DNA from: Paractinoplanes pyxinae
GTDB taxonomy: Bacteria > Actinomycetota > Actinomycetes > Mycobacteriales > Micromonosporaceae
Length of the DNA stretch: 64,000 nucleotides
Reading direction: 5' to 3'
NCBI RefSeq assembly: GCF_026626335.1
Contig: NZ_JAPNTZ010000020.1
Span: 1 to 64,000, forward strand
Part shown: positions 40,652 to 49,164 of the stretch, one piece after another
Layout: each line of letters opens with the position of its first letter
How positions within the stretch are numbered: the stretch's first letter is position 1
Program-made: the position numbers and the translations under genes
The notes under the pieces: generated by a model
The model's database searches: none
What the model was told of the DNA's origin: nothing
The model's input: the letters and a program-made list of their open reading frames with translations, nothing else

Positions 40652-40708
40652 GGGGGTGACGTACCCCGACCGGTTTTTCCCATACGTCCGACATCTGGCA
40701 CCCGTGCG

Positions 40709-41107
40709 TCAGGGCCGGAACAGTTCCAGCGTCGCCGGCAGCTGCGAGTGCAGCGGCGCAGGCAGGGCGTCGAGCGCGAACCAGCCCAGTTCGTCGAACT
40801 TGTGCGGCTCACCGATTCGGGCGGCGGCGGGGTCCAGGCGTACGGCGAAAACGACCGCCACCCAGTGGGAGCCCGGCCGCAGCACGTTGCGGACGCCGAG
40901 CAGGTCGATCGTCAGCGGCGCGGTGGCGTACTCCTCGGTGACCTCGCGCGTGACCGCCTGCTCGAACGTCTCGCCGAACTCGAGGGCGCCGGCCCCGCAG
41001 TCCCAGGCCCCGGGCTCGTCGCGGGCCCGGGCGGAACGACGGGCGAGCAGGATGCGCCCGTCGCCGTCGTGACAGACGAAAACACAGGAGACCTCGGGGC
41101 GATTCAT
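40709..41107 (-). CDS. Nudix hydrolase
   Basis: A 132-residue Nudix protein. The Nudix box is GALEFGETFEQAVTREVTEEYA: the glycine, glutamate, REVTEE core are present, with alanine where the last glycine normally lies. The substrate is not predictable; it may be a house-cleaning pyrophosphatase. ATG codons at 41107, 41116 and 41119 are all possible. It is divergent from the lectin gene at 41243, and its stop is 58 bp from the esterase start. Confidence 0.82.
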   Translation of the reverse strand: MNRPEVSCVFVCHDGDGRILLARRSARARDEPGAWDCGAGALEFGETFEQAVTREVTEEYATAPLTIDLLGVRNVLRPGSHWVAVVFAVRLDPAAARIGEPHKFDELGWFALDALPAPLHSQLPATLELFRP

Positions 41108-41242
41108 GGAGATCATCATTCCGCATCGATCACCGCGCCAATACGTACGGTAATAGTCCGGTATCGGGTGATCGAAAGGGTCCGATATGGCGTATGTTCT
41201 GCTACCGGTCCACGGTGGACCGCGATCTTGCAGAGGAGAGCC

Positions 41243-42157
41243 ATGCCGGACGACGGAAAGCGCGAGGATCCCGTGCTGGTGCGGCCGTACGTGAAGGCCG
41301 TGGCCGAGGCCGAACGGGCCCCCGACGAGGAGGCCGAGACCTGGCCCGCCACCGCCGAGGAACCGGTGGAGGCCGACACCCTCGTCCAGCCCGCCGTCGA
41401 GGACGAGCCGCCCGCCCCGGCCAAGCCCCGCCTGACCATGCACCCGCTGGCCCGCGCCGGGATCTTCGTGGGTGGTGTGGCGCTCGCGCTCGGCGTGGTC
41501 GGTTACCTGATCTTCGGCCCGGCCTCCGATCCCGCGCTGCCGCAGCCCGGCGTCGCCCTGCCCGCCGCCCCGGGCCAGGCCCCTCTCGACCAGGTCCGCA
41601 GCGTCGCGCCCTCGGCGGCGAGCCAGTCGCCCAGCGCGTCGGCGAGCGTGTCGGCCAGCGTGTCGCCCTCGGTCTCGGCCGACGCGTCCCTGCAGCCGCT
41701 GGTTCCGGTCGTGCCCAGTGGTTCCTCGGCGGCGCCGCCGCCCGCGACCAGTGCGGCGCCCCCGGCCACCGAGCCCACGCTGGCGCCGCCCGCCTCGGAC
41801 CGCACCGGCAAGGTCACCGCGGCCAGCGGCCGCTGCCTGGCCCTGGGCAGCCTGTTCGGCTCCAACGGCAGCCCGGTGAACGTCGCCGGCTGCATGTCGG
41901 TCGCCTACCAGTCGTTCACCCTGGCCGCCGACGGCACGCTGCGGGTGAGCAACAAGTGCGCGCAGTCGACCGGCGACGGCACGGTCCGGGTCACCGACTG
42001 CGGCGACGGCGAGTCGTCCCAGTGGCGGGCCGGCGGCGACGGCACCCTGATCAACTCGGCCGGCGGCGGCTGCCTGACCGACCCCGGCCGGGCCGGCGCC
42101 ACCACCACGGTCAGCGCGTGCTCGGGCGACTCGAGCCAGAGCTGGAGCCTGCCTTAG
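41243..42157 (+). CDS. membrane-anchored ricin B-type lectin protein
   Basis: A 304-residue protein with a cytoplasmic acidic N-terminus (EEAETWPATAEEP, about 30-62), one helix (about 71-91), an extracellular Ser/Ala/Pro stretch (about 95-180), and a ricin-type beta-trefoil from about 185 to the end. GRCLAL, QSFTLAADGTLRV and SSQWRAGGDGTL are QxW-type repeats of the sugar-binding fold. GAGGAGAG precedes ATG 41243. The last 47 bp overlap the opposing diguanylate cyclase gene. It may anchor the surface to carbohydrate; the ligand is unknown. Confidence 0.75.
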   Translation: MPDDGKREDPVLVRPYVKAVAEAERAPDEEAETWPATAEEPVEADTLVQPAVEDEPPAPAKPRLTMHPLARAGIFVGGVALALGVVGYLIFGPASDPALPQPGVALPAAPGQAPLDQVRSVAPSAASQSPSASASVSASVSPSVSADASLQPLVPVVPSGSSAAPPPATSAAPPATEPTLAPPASDRTGKVTAASGRCLALGSLFGSNGSPVNVAGCMSVAYQSFTLAADGTLRVSNKCAQSTGDGTVRVTDCGDGESSQWRAGGDGTLINSAGGGCLTDPGRAGATTTVSACSGDSSQSWSLP

Positions 42158-43994
42158 AGGCGAGCTTCGCGCGGTACATGGCGGCGTCGGCCTCGCGCAG
42201 CAGGCTGTCCGGGTCGCTGCCGTCGCGGCTCAGGGCCACGCCGATGCTGACGCCGACCGTGACCCGGCCCCCGTCGATGGCGTACGGCTCGGTCAGTCGG
42301 GTGGCAATGGTGTCGCGCACCAGCTCCTCGGCCCCGTCGGCGGGCAGACCGTCGAGCAGCACCACGAACTCGTCGCCGCCGAGGCGGGCCACCGTGTCCG
42401 ACTCGCGCAGCAGGCCGGTCAGGCGGCCGGCCACCTCGATGAGCAGCACGTCGCCGGCCGCGTGGCCGAGCGAGTCGTTGACCGCCTTGAAGCCGTTGAG
42501 GTCGAGCAGCAGCACGGCGAAGCGGTGGCCGGCCCGCCGGGCGGCGCGCAGCCCGGCCTGGCGCATCCGGTCGGCCAGCAGCACCCGGTTGGGCAGGCCG
42601 GTCAGCGCGTCGTGCAGCGCGGCGTCGCGCAGCTGCTCCTCCTGCTCGCGCAGGGCGGCCACCATCGCGTTGCGGTCGAGCGCGGCGGCCAGCAGAGCCC
42701 CCGACTGGTTCATCATCTCGCTGCCGGGCGGGGTGGCCTCCTGGATGTGCCCGACCGCGGCCAGCAGCCCCCAGTCCCGGGTGGCGCTGCGGACGGGCAC
42801 CACGAACACGGCGTCGCCGGCCGCGCCGTCGGCCAGATCGAACAGCTCAGGCGGCGGGAACCGGCTGGCCGGCATGGTGGAGCCGGTCAGCTCGTGGCCG
42901 GCCGGGTACTCCCCCTCGACGCGCAGCTCGGCGTCGAGCACCGGCACCGTGCCGTCGCGCCACAGGCCGAGGCAGCCGGCGAAGGCGGTGGTGCGCTTGA
43001 GCCAGGCCATCTCGCGCGGATCGTTGTCGTGCGCGCCGAGCAGGTCGATGCCCAGCTCGTGCTGCACGTTCAGCGTCTCCTGGAGGCTAACGACCTGGCC
43101 GAACAGGTAGCGGGTGAGGTCTTCGGTGACGGGCAGGCCGCTGGGCGGGCAGCCGCACGAGTCGCGCCGCACGAAGCTGGTCGGCACCCGGCGTACGGTC
43201 CGCTGCGGGTCCGGCTGCCCGGTCAGCTCGGCCAGCAGGGCGACCGCGGCCGCGCCGATGAGGTCGGACGGCTGGCGCACGGTCGACAGGCTGGGCTTCA
43301 TGTACATCGCGCCGGCCAGGTCGTCGAAGCCGACGACCGCGATCTCCTCGGGTACGCGGTGGCCGAGCTCAGTCAGGCGGCGGATCACGCCCATCGCGTT
43401 GCGGTCGGTGCCGCAGACCACGGCCGTGACCGGCGGCCGGGCTCCGGCCAGCCGCTCGGCGACCAGCTCGCCGCCGCTCTCGTGGTTGTCACCGGCGTCC
43501 AGCAGCAGGTCGGGCGGCGGGATCAGGCCGAACTCGAGCAGCGCGCTCTCGTAGCCCTCGCGCCTCTCCCGGATGTCGAAGTGGGCCAGGTGCCCGACGA
43601 ACGCTATCCGCCGGTGGCCGTGCTCGAGCAGATGGTCGACCGCGGCCCGCACGCCACCGCTGTTGTCGGCGAAGACGGCGGAGCAGCCGTCCATCTCGTG
43701 GCCGACCGTCACGACCGGGATGCCCACGGCCTGCGCCGATTCCGCGTACGCCTCATGAACCGCCCCGGCCAGCACGATGACCCCGGCCAGATGCTCCCAG
43801 GCGACCGGCCGCCGATAGTCGGGCACCCCGCTGCGGTCGGCGTTGTACGAGCCCGGGTCGAGCGTCTGCAGCGCCAGCAGGCGGTCGCCCGCGGACACGG
43901 CAGCCTGGTTCGCCCCCGCGATGATGGTCCCGTAGTAGTCGCCCCCGACGAAGGGCGACAGGACACCGTACGTGCGACGACCCACGGCCGACAT
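42111..43994 (-). CDS. diguanylate cyclase with LacI-type sensor domain
   Basis: A 627-residue protein: a periplasmic-binding-like LacI/GalR core without its HTH (about 7-285), a linker and GAF-like region (about 300-450), and a GGDEF domain with LGGDEF at 538-543. An inhibitory RxxD site, RESD, lies exactly five residues before GGDEF. GGDEF domains make c-di-GMP; the LacI core likely senses a sugar or other small metabolite in the cytoplasm, as no membrane segment or signal peptide is present. It begins 12 bp after the SpoIIE-type phosphatase gene. Confidence 0.85.
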   Translation of the reverse strand: MSAVGRRTYGVLSPFVGGDYYGTIIAGANQAAVSAGDRLLALQTLDPGSYNADRSGVPDYRRPVAWEHLAGVIVLAGAVHEAYAESAQAVGIPVVTVGHEMDGCSAVFADNSGGVRAAVDHLLEHGHRRIAFVGHLAHFDIRERREGYESALLEFGLIPPPDLLLDAGDNHESGGELVAERLAGARPPVTAVVCGTDRNAMGVIRRLTELGHRVPEEIAVVGFDDLAGAMYMKPSLSTVRQPSDLIGAAAVALLAELTGQPDPQRTVRRVPTSFVRRDSCGCPPSGLPVTEDLTRYLFGQVVSLQETLNVQHELGIDLLGAHDNDPREMAWLKRTTAFAGCLGLWRDGTVPVLDAELRVEGEYPAGHELTGSTMPASRFPPPELFDLADGAAGDAVFVVPVRSATRDWGLLAAVGHIQEATPPGSEMMNQSGALLAAALDRNAMVAALREQEEQLRDAALHDALTGLPNRVLLADRMRQAGLRAARRAGHRFAVLLLDLNGFKAVNDSLGHAAGDVLLIEVAGRLTGLLRESDTVARLGGDEFVVLLDGLPADGAEELVRDTIATRLTEPYAIDGGRVTVGVSIGVALSRDGSDPDSLLREADAAMYRAKLASKAGSSSGSSRPSTR

Positions 43995-44006
43995 GATCTC
44001 CCGAAA

Positions 44007-45866
44007 CTAGGCGCGCGGGGTCGTGGATGAGAGATATCGGCGCAAGTCCTGCGTTTCTCCGGTAACGGGACGGGCGGCCAGGATGCACGTGTCGTCGTCC
44101 GGGTTGGTACGGCGCAGCCGCGACAGCAGCTGGGCCAGCGGCTGCCCGGGCGAGGCCCGCACGGCCTCGTCGACGGTGGCGATCACCGAGGCCAGCCCGT
44201 CGTCGGGGCCGCGGCGGCGGTGCTCGACCAGCCCGTCGGTGTAGAGCAGCAGCACGTCGCCGATCCGGAAGTCGAGCCGGGCCGTCTCGTACGTCGCGTC
44301 CTCGACCACGCCGAGCATCGGCCCGGCCGGGCGTTCGAGGGCGGCCGTACGCCCACCGCGGCTCAGCAGCGGCGGCGGATGACCGGCCTGGGCCCAGACG
44401 ATCTCGTTGCGGGCCGGGTCGAAGCGGGCGATCACCGCCGTGGAGGCCAGCTCCGGCGTCTCGCGGGCCAGCTCGCACGAGAGCGTGTTGAGGTGGGCCA
44501 GCAGCTGGGCCGGGCAGCTGGTGGTCACGGCCAGCGCGCGCAGGGCGTGCCGCAGCTGGGCCATGGTGGTGGCGGCCGGGGTGCCGTGCCCGGCCACGTC
44601 GCCCACGGCCAGCAGCACCGAGCCGTCACGCAGCTCGGCCGCGTGGTACCAGTCGCCGCCGACCAGGCTCTCGTCCCCGGCCGGCAGGTAGCGCAGGGCC
44701 ACCTTGAGCCCGGGCAGCACGATCGGCCCCTCCGGGATGGGCAGGATGATGCGCTGCAGGCGGGCGGCCAGCTCGTGCTCGGCGGCCAGGCTGCGGCGCT
44801 CCTCGTCGAGCTGGCGTTCGACCTCGGCCAGCCGCTTGGCTCCCGCCTCCTGCTCGGTGACGTCCTGCACGATGCCGTAGACGCGCAGCGGGCGGCCGTC
44901 GGTGTCGCGGCTGGCGTCGGCCACCGTGCGCAGGTGCTTGATCCGGCCGTTGACCCGGATCCGGGTGATCACGTCGACCCGGTCGCCCCGGTCGAGCTGG
45001 GCCTTGGCCGCGGCCCGCAGCGGCTCGTCCTCGGCCAGCGCGCTGCCGCCGGCGTCGCCCGGGCCGAGCGGGCCCAGGCGTGGGTCGCGCTCGTAGATCC
45101 GGTAGAGCTGGTCGGACCAGTAGATCTCGCCGCTGACCAGGTCCCATTCGCCCCAGCCGAGGTTGCCCAGGCGCTCGGTGCTGGCCAGGCGGTCACCGAT
45201 GCCGCCGGGAGCGTCGTCGTGCCGGGTCCAGTTGAGCATCAGCCCCTCGCCGAGCCGGTTGGCCCGTACCGAATAAATGCCGTCGCGATGCGGGAACGGG
45301 CCCATGACGGCCGGCGCGCCGGTGTCGAGAACACGCTGATAGACGGGCCAGCGGTCGCTGTGCAACACCTCGGGGAAGTGCTCGGCCATGCTCAGGCCCA
45401 GCAGCTCGGCGCCGCGCAGCCCGTTCGGGGCCACCGCGTCGGGGCTGGCGGCGGCCCAGATCAGATCGGCCAGGCGGCCGTCGGGCGTGCGCTCGGCGCT
45501 CAGGAAGGAGGCCATGCCGGGCGTGATGTCGAGAACCCGCTGCACCATGCCGATCCACGGCGCGAACCGCCGGACCGGGGCGGTGAGCAGCGGCGGCACC
45601 CGACCGGTGTCCAGCCCCGAGATCATCGGGGTGTCGGCGTCGGCCACGTCGAGCAGGCGGATCACGCCGGTCGCCACCTCGAGCAGGCCGCGGCCCTCCT
45701 CGGCCGCCATGCGCAGCAGGTGGCGGTGGGCGTCGGCCAGGCGGCAGCGGGCCCGGCCGGCCAGCAGGCCGACGGCGCGCTCGATCGTGAGGCGGCCCGC
45801 CTCCCCGGCCCCCGCCGGGGCGCTCGGGCGGAGGCTCTCGACCGCCGCCGCGTACGCCTGTGTCAC
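44007..45866 (-). CDS. ANTAR-PAS-SpoIIE protein phosphatase
   Basis: A 619-residue cytoplasmic protein. Residues about 22-72 form an ANTAR-like RNA-binding helix bundle (LTIERAVGLLAGRARC, LADAHRHLLRMA). A PAS-like region follows at about 90-215, a second PAS at about 235-345 ending VYGIVQDVTEQEA, a coiled coil (about 345-385), and a SpoIIE-type PP2C phosphatase (about 390-605) with VGGDWYHA, VGDVAGHG, LYTDGLVEHR and DDDTC. SpoIIE phosphatases dephosphorylate anti-sigma antagonists of the STAS type. The gene is coupled to the LacI-GGDEF gene. Confidence 0.87.
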   Translation of the reverse strand: MTQAYAAAVESLRPSAPAGAGEAGRLTIERAVGLLAGRARCRLADAHRHLLRMAAEEGRGLLEVATGVIRLLDVADADTPMISGLDTGRVPPLLTAPVRRFAPWIGMVQRVLDITPGMASFLSAERTPDGRLADLIWAAASPDAVAPNGLRGAELLGLSMAEHFPEVLHSDRWPVYQRVLDTGAPAVMGPFPHRDGIYSVRANRLGEGLMLNWTRHDDAPGGIGDRLASTERLGNLGWGEWDLVSGEIYWSDQLYRIYERDPRLGPLGPGDAGGSALAEDEPLRAAAKAQLDRGDRVDVITRIRVNGRIKHLRTVADASRDTDGRPLRVYGIVQDVTEQEAGAKRLAEVERQLDEERRSLAAEHELAARLQRIILPIPEGPIVLPGLKVALRYLPAGDESLVGGDWYHAAELRDGSVLLAVGDVAGHGTPAATTMAQLRHALRALAVTTSCPAQLLAHLNTLSCELARETPELASTAVIARFDPARNEIVWAQAGHPPPLLSRGGRTAALERPAGPMLGVVEDATYETARLDFRIGDVLLLYTDGLVEHRRRGPDDGLASVIATVDEAVRASPGQPLAQLLSRLRRTNPDDDTCILAARPVTGETQDLRRYLSSTTPRA

Positions 45867-46032
45867 TACACGCCCTCCCCAGGCTCAGTTGTCCGGTTCC
45901 TGAATACGCCAGTGGGGAGGGGGTCGTCATCGGCCGTTCATCTCGACCGGTCGCTACCTGCGGCGCGACCTCGCGCTGGTCACCCGACCGGGGGTGACCC
46001 GATGGAGTGCATCGATCAGCGGACCGTCCGCG

Positions 46033-46347
46033 TCACAGTTCGAAGAGTGACCGCATGACCTCGGTGACGCGGGCCATGCTGGCCCCGGTGACCATGCCGA
46101 TACGCTCCGCGCCGACCTCGGCCGGGATCCGCCGCATCCGGTTCACCACCACCACGCCGGTGATCGGATCCTGCTCGGTGAGGGGCACGGCGTGCGGCGG
46201 CAGCTCGGTGACACCGCGCTGGCGCACGATCGGCGCGCAGAAGGGCGAAGCGTTCTTGCGTTCGTTGTACGAATCCGCGGAGAGCACGAGAACCCGGTAG
46301 CGCAGGTCGGTGGCGTTGCCGATCGTCCAGATCTCGCCGCGCCTCAC
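46033..46347 (-). CDS. MazF/PemK-like toxin-family protein, second
   Basis: A 104-residue protein starting VRRGEIWTIGN, the RxGxIW start of MazF-fold endoribonucleases, followed by RVLVLSADSYNERK, VTGVVVVNRMRRIP-type strands and a final helix. No antitoxin gene is seen on either side. The preferred start is GTG 46347 (ribosome site GACGAG); a longer TTG-started frame reaches 46374. It is divergent from gnd. Activity without a partner antitoxin would be hazardous, so either an unrecognised antitoxin exists or the protein has another role. Confidence 0.6.
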   Translation of the reverse strand: MRRGEIWTIGNATDLRYRVLVLSADSYNERKNASPFCAPIVRQRGVTELPPHAVPLTEQDPITGVVVVNRMRRIPAEVGAERIGMVTGASMARVTEVMRSLFEL

Positions 46348-46517
46348 AGGCTCGTCCCGGTCGGCATGGGCCAACCCTACCGCCGCGCGATCTTAGGCCA
46401 CCGCGGGGCACACCGGCCGAAAATGACGCTCTGCCCACCACGTGGACCGGGATGAACCCTGACCGGCGCCGAGCCGTAAGAATAGGCGGCGTGGCTTGCT
46501 GCTAGGGAAGGGTGTCA

Positions 46518-47960
46518 ATGATGTCGGAGAAGGCACAAATCGGGGTCACCGGCCTCGCGGTCATGGGTCGGAACCTGGCTCGCAACTTCGCCCGGCACGG
46601 GCACACCGTGGCCGTGCACAACCGGTCGTACAACCGCACCAAAGAGCTCGTCGAGGAGTTCGGCAACGAGGGCACGTTCATCCCCTCCGAGTCGGCCGAG
46701 GACTTCGTGGCCAGCCTGGAGCGTCCGCGCCGGGTCGTCATCATGGTCAAGGCCGGCGCGCCGACCGACGCCGTGATCGACGAGTTCGCCCCGCTGCTCG
46801 AAGAGGGCGACATGCTCATCGACGCGGGCAACGCGCACTACCTGGACACGCGCCGGCGTGAGGCGGCGCTGCGCGAGCGCGGCCTGCACTTCGTGGGCAC
46901 GGGCGTCTCGGGCGGCGAGGAGGGCGCGCTGCACGGGCCGAGCATCATGCCGGGCGGCTCCCCCGAGTCGTACGAGGCGCTGGGCCCGCTGCTCGAGGAC
47001 ATCTCGGCCAAGGTCGACGGCGAGCCGTGCTGCGTGCACGTGGGGCCGGACGGCGCCGGGCACTTCGTCAAGATGGTGCACAACGGCATCGAGTACGCCG
47101 ACATGCAGCTCATCGCCGAGGCGTACGACCTGCTGCGTCAGGTCGGCGGGCACACGCCGTCCGAGATCGCCGACGTGTTCCGCGGCTGGAACGAGGGGCG
47201 CCTGGGGTCGTACCTGATCGAGATCACGGCCGAGGTGCTCAAGCAGAACGACGCCGAGTCGGGCCAGCCGTTCGTCGACATCGTGCTCGACCAGGCCGAG
47301 CAGAAGGGCACGGGCCGCTGGACGGTGCAGGCCGCGCTCGACCTGGGTGTGCCGGTCAGCGGCATCGCCGAGTCGGTGTTCGCGCGGGCGCTCTCCGGCG
47401 GCGCGGACGTGCGCAAGGCGGCCGCTGACGCCGGTCTGCCCGGTCCGTCGGCGACGGCGGGCGCGCACGAGGGCGACCTGCAGGCCGACGTCGAGCAGGC
47501 GCTGTTCGCGTCCAAGATCGTGGCGTACGCGCAGGGCTTCCAGCAGATCCAGGCGGCCAGCAAGGAGTACGGCTGGTCGATCGACCCGGGTGCGATGGCG
47601 AAGATCTGGCGCGCGGGCTGCATCATCCGGGCCAAGTTCCTCGACTTCATCAAGCAGGCGTACGACAAGTCGCCCGAGCTGACCACCCTGCTGGTCGACC
47701 AGTACTTCCTCGACGCCGTCAGCGGCGCCCAGGACGCCTGGCGCCGCGTGGTCGTCACCGCCGCCCAGCACGGCATCCCGGCTCCCGGCTTCGCGTCCGC
47801 CCTGGCCTACTTCGACGGCCTGCGCGCCGCCCGCCTGCCGGCCGCCCTGATCCAGGGCCAGCGCGACTTCTTCGGCGCCCACACCTACCGCCGCGTGGAC
47901 AAGGAAGGCGCGTTCCACACGCTGTGGGCCACCGACGACCGCAAGGAAATCGACGCCTGA
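46518..47960 (+). CDS. gnd: 6-phosphogluconate dehydrogenase (decarboxylating)
   Basis: A 480-residue enzyme of the pentose phosphate pathway, oxidising 6-phosphogluconate to ribulose-5-phosphate with NADP. The Rossmann GLAVMGRNLARN is near residues 11-22, the substrate motif GTGVSGGEEGA near 130-140, and the KMVHNGIEYADMQLI helix near 185-199 carries the catalytic Lys. The length fits the long (about 470-480) dimeric form. AGGGAAGG precedes ATG 46518; ATG 46521 is also possible. Confidence 0.96.
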   Translation: MMSEKAQIGVTGLAVMGRNLARNFARHGHTVAVHNRSYNRTKELVEEFGNEGTFIPSESAEDFVASLERPRRVVIMVKAGAPTDAVIDEFAPLLEEGDMLIDAGNAHYLDTRRREAALRERGLHFVGTGVSGGEEGALHGPSIMPGGSPESYEALGPLLEDISAKVDGEPCCVHVGPDGAGHFVKMVHNGIEYADMQLIAEAYDLLRQVGGHTPSEIADVFRGWNEGRLGSYLIEITAEVLKQNDAESGQPFVDIVLDQAEQKGTGRWTVQAALDLGVPVSGIAESVFARALSGGADVRKAAADAGLPGPSATAGAHEGDLQADVEQALFASKIVAYAQGFQQIQAASKEYGWSIDPGAMAKIWRAGCIIRAKFLDFIKQAYDKSPELTTLLVDQYFLDAVSGAQDAWRRVVVTAAQHGIPAPGFASALAYFDGLRAARLPAALIQGQRDFFGAHTYRRVDKEGAFHTLWATDDRKEIDA

Positions 47961-47964
47961 TCCG

Positions 47965-49164
47965 ATGGGACTGCGGGTCGCGGTGGTGGGCGCCGGAATC
48001 GGCGGCCTGACGCTGGCCCACGCCCTGCGGCGCCGGGGAATCGACTGCGTGGTCCTGGACCGCGACGCCGGCCCCGGCGCCACCGACGGTTACCGGCTGC
48101 ACCTCACCGAGCAGGCCTTCGCGGCGCTGGCCGAGGTGCTGCCGGAATCGTCGGTGCGGGCGCTGCGCGCCTGCGGCGCCGGCAACGAGACATTCCGGCA
48201 GTTCGCCATGCTCGACCATCGAGGCCACACCCGGTTGCGGATCCCGGTCAGGCATTCCGGCGAGGTACTGCTGATCGGCCGCCGCCCGCTGCGCACCATC
48301 CTGGCTCGCGGCCTCGAGAACCACATTCGCTGGGGTACGACGGTGACCGAGCCGCCGGGCCCCGAGTTCGACCTGGTGGTTGCCGCGGACGGCACCGGGT
48401 CGCGGATCGCCCGGCAGTGGGTGGGCCGGCCGACCGGCCGCCCGGCGGGAGTCATCGGCATCGCCGGGCGGTCCCGATTGCCGCAGCGCATCCCGGCCGA
48501 CCTGCGCGACGGGCTGGCCTTCATGATCGGGCCGCGGGGGGTCGGCGCCTTCCTCAGCCTGCAGGCCGAGCATGGCGACGATCCGGCGGCCGAGAAGCCG
48601 TACGTGGTGTGGTCGGTCGCCGCTCCGCTGCAGACGGCCGACGAAGAGTTGAAACAGCTGGCACACCGGCTCACTACCGGATGGACCGCTGACCTCCACG
48701 CGCTCATCGATCAGTCCGAGCCCGGCAGCGTCGCCGCTTTCCCGTTCTTCTTCCCGGCCGCCCTCGAGCCGTGGCCGGCTGGACGGGTGACGCTGCTCGG
48801 GGACGCCGTCCACCCGATGCCGCCGACCGCCGGTGCCGGGGCGAGCACGGCGATCCTGGACGCGGTGCATCTCGCTCGTGACCTGGCCACGATGCCGACG
48901 GCCCAGGCGCTCGCGACTTATCAGGCTCGGCTGCTGCGGTACGCGCCGCGGGCCGTCGACGAGGCCCGGCCGGCGTTGCGGTGGCAGCGGCGGCTCGCCC
49001 GTCCGGCGTTGTTCGCGCTGGCCACCGAGGTCGGTCTGCCGCTGGCCGCGGCCGGGCTGCGTCTGGCTCAGACCGCGCGCAGCACCGGCGCCGTGCTCAT
49101 CAGCGCGCCGGCCTCGTCGGCCGGCAGCGGCTTGGACATGAAGAAGCCCTGGCCGAGCCGGTAG
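47965..49164 (+). CDS. FAD-dependent monooxygenase
   Basis: A 399-residue group A flavoprotein monooxygenase-like protein. GAGIGGLTLAHAL (9-21) is the FAD dinucleotide-binding motif, VVAADGTGSRIAR (about 138-150) the DG motif, and LLGDAVHPMPPTAGAGAS (about 276-293) the ribityl/pyrophosphate motif. It starts four bases after gnd, so it is co-transcribed. The last 97 bp overlap the opposing GGDEF-EAL gene. The substrate is unknown; the presence next to gnd may relate to NADPH supply, but this is only contextual. Confidence 0.82.
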   Translation: MGLRVAVVGAGIGGLTLAHALRRRGIDCVVLDRDAGPGATDGYRLHLTEQAFAALAEVLPESSVRALRACGAGNETFRQFAMLDHRGHTRLRIPVRHSGEVLLIGRRPLRTILARGLENHIRWGTTVTEPPGPEFDLVVAADGTGSRIARQWVGRPTGRPAGVIGIAGRSRLPQRIPADLRDGLAFMIGPRGVGAFLSLQAEHGDDPAAEKPYVVWSVAAPLQTADEELKQLAHRLTTGWTADLHALIDQSEPGSVAAFPFFFPAALEPWPAGRVTLLGDAVHPMPPTAGAGASTAILDAVHLARDLATMPTAQALATYQARLLRYAPRAVDEARPALRWQRRLARPALFALATEVGLPLAAAGLRLAQTARSTGAVLISAPASSAGSGLDMKKPWPSR

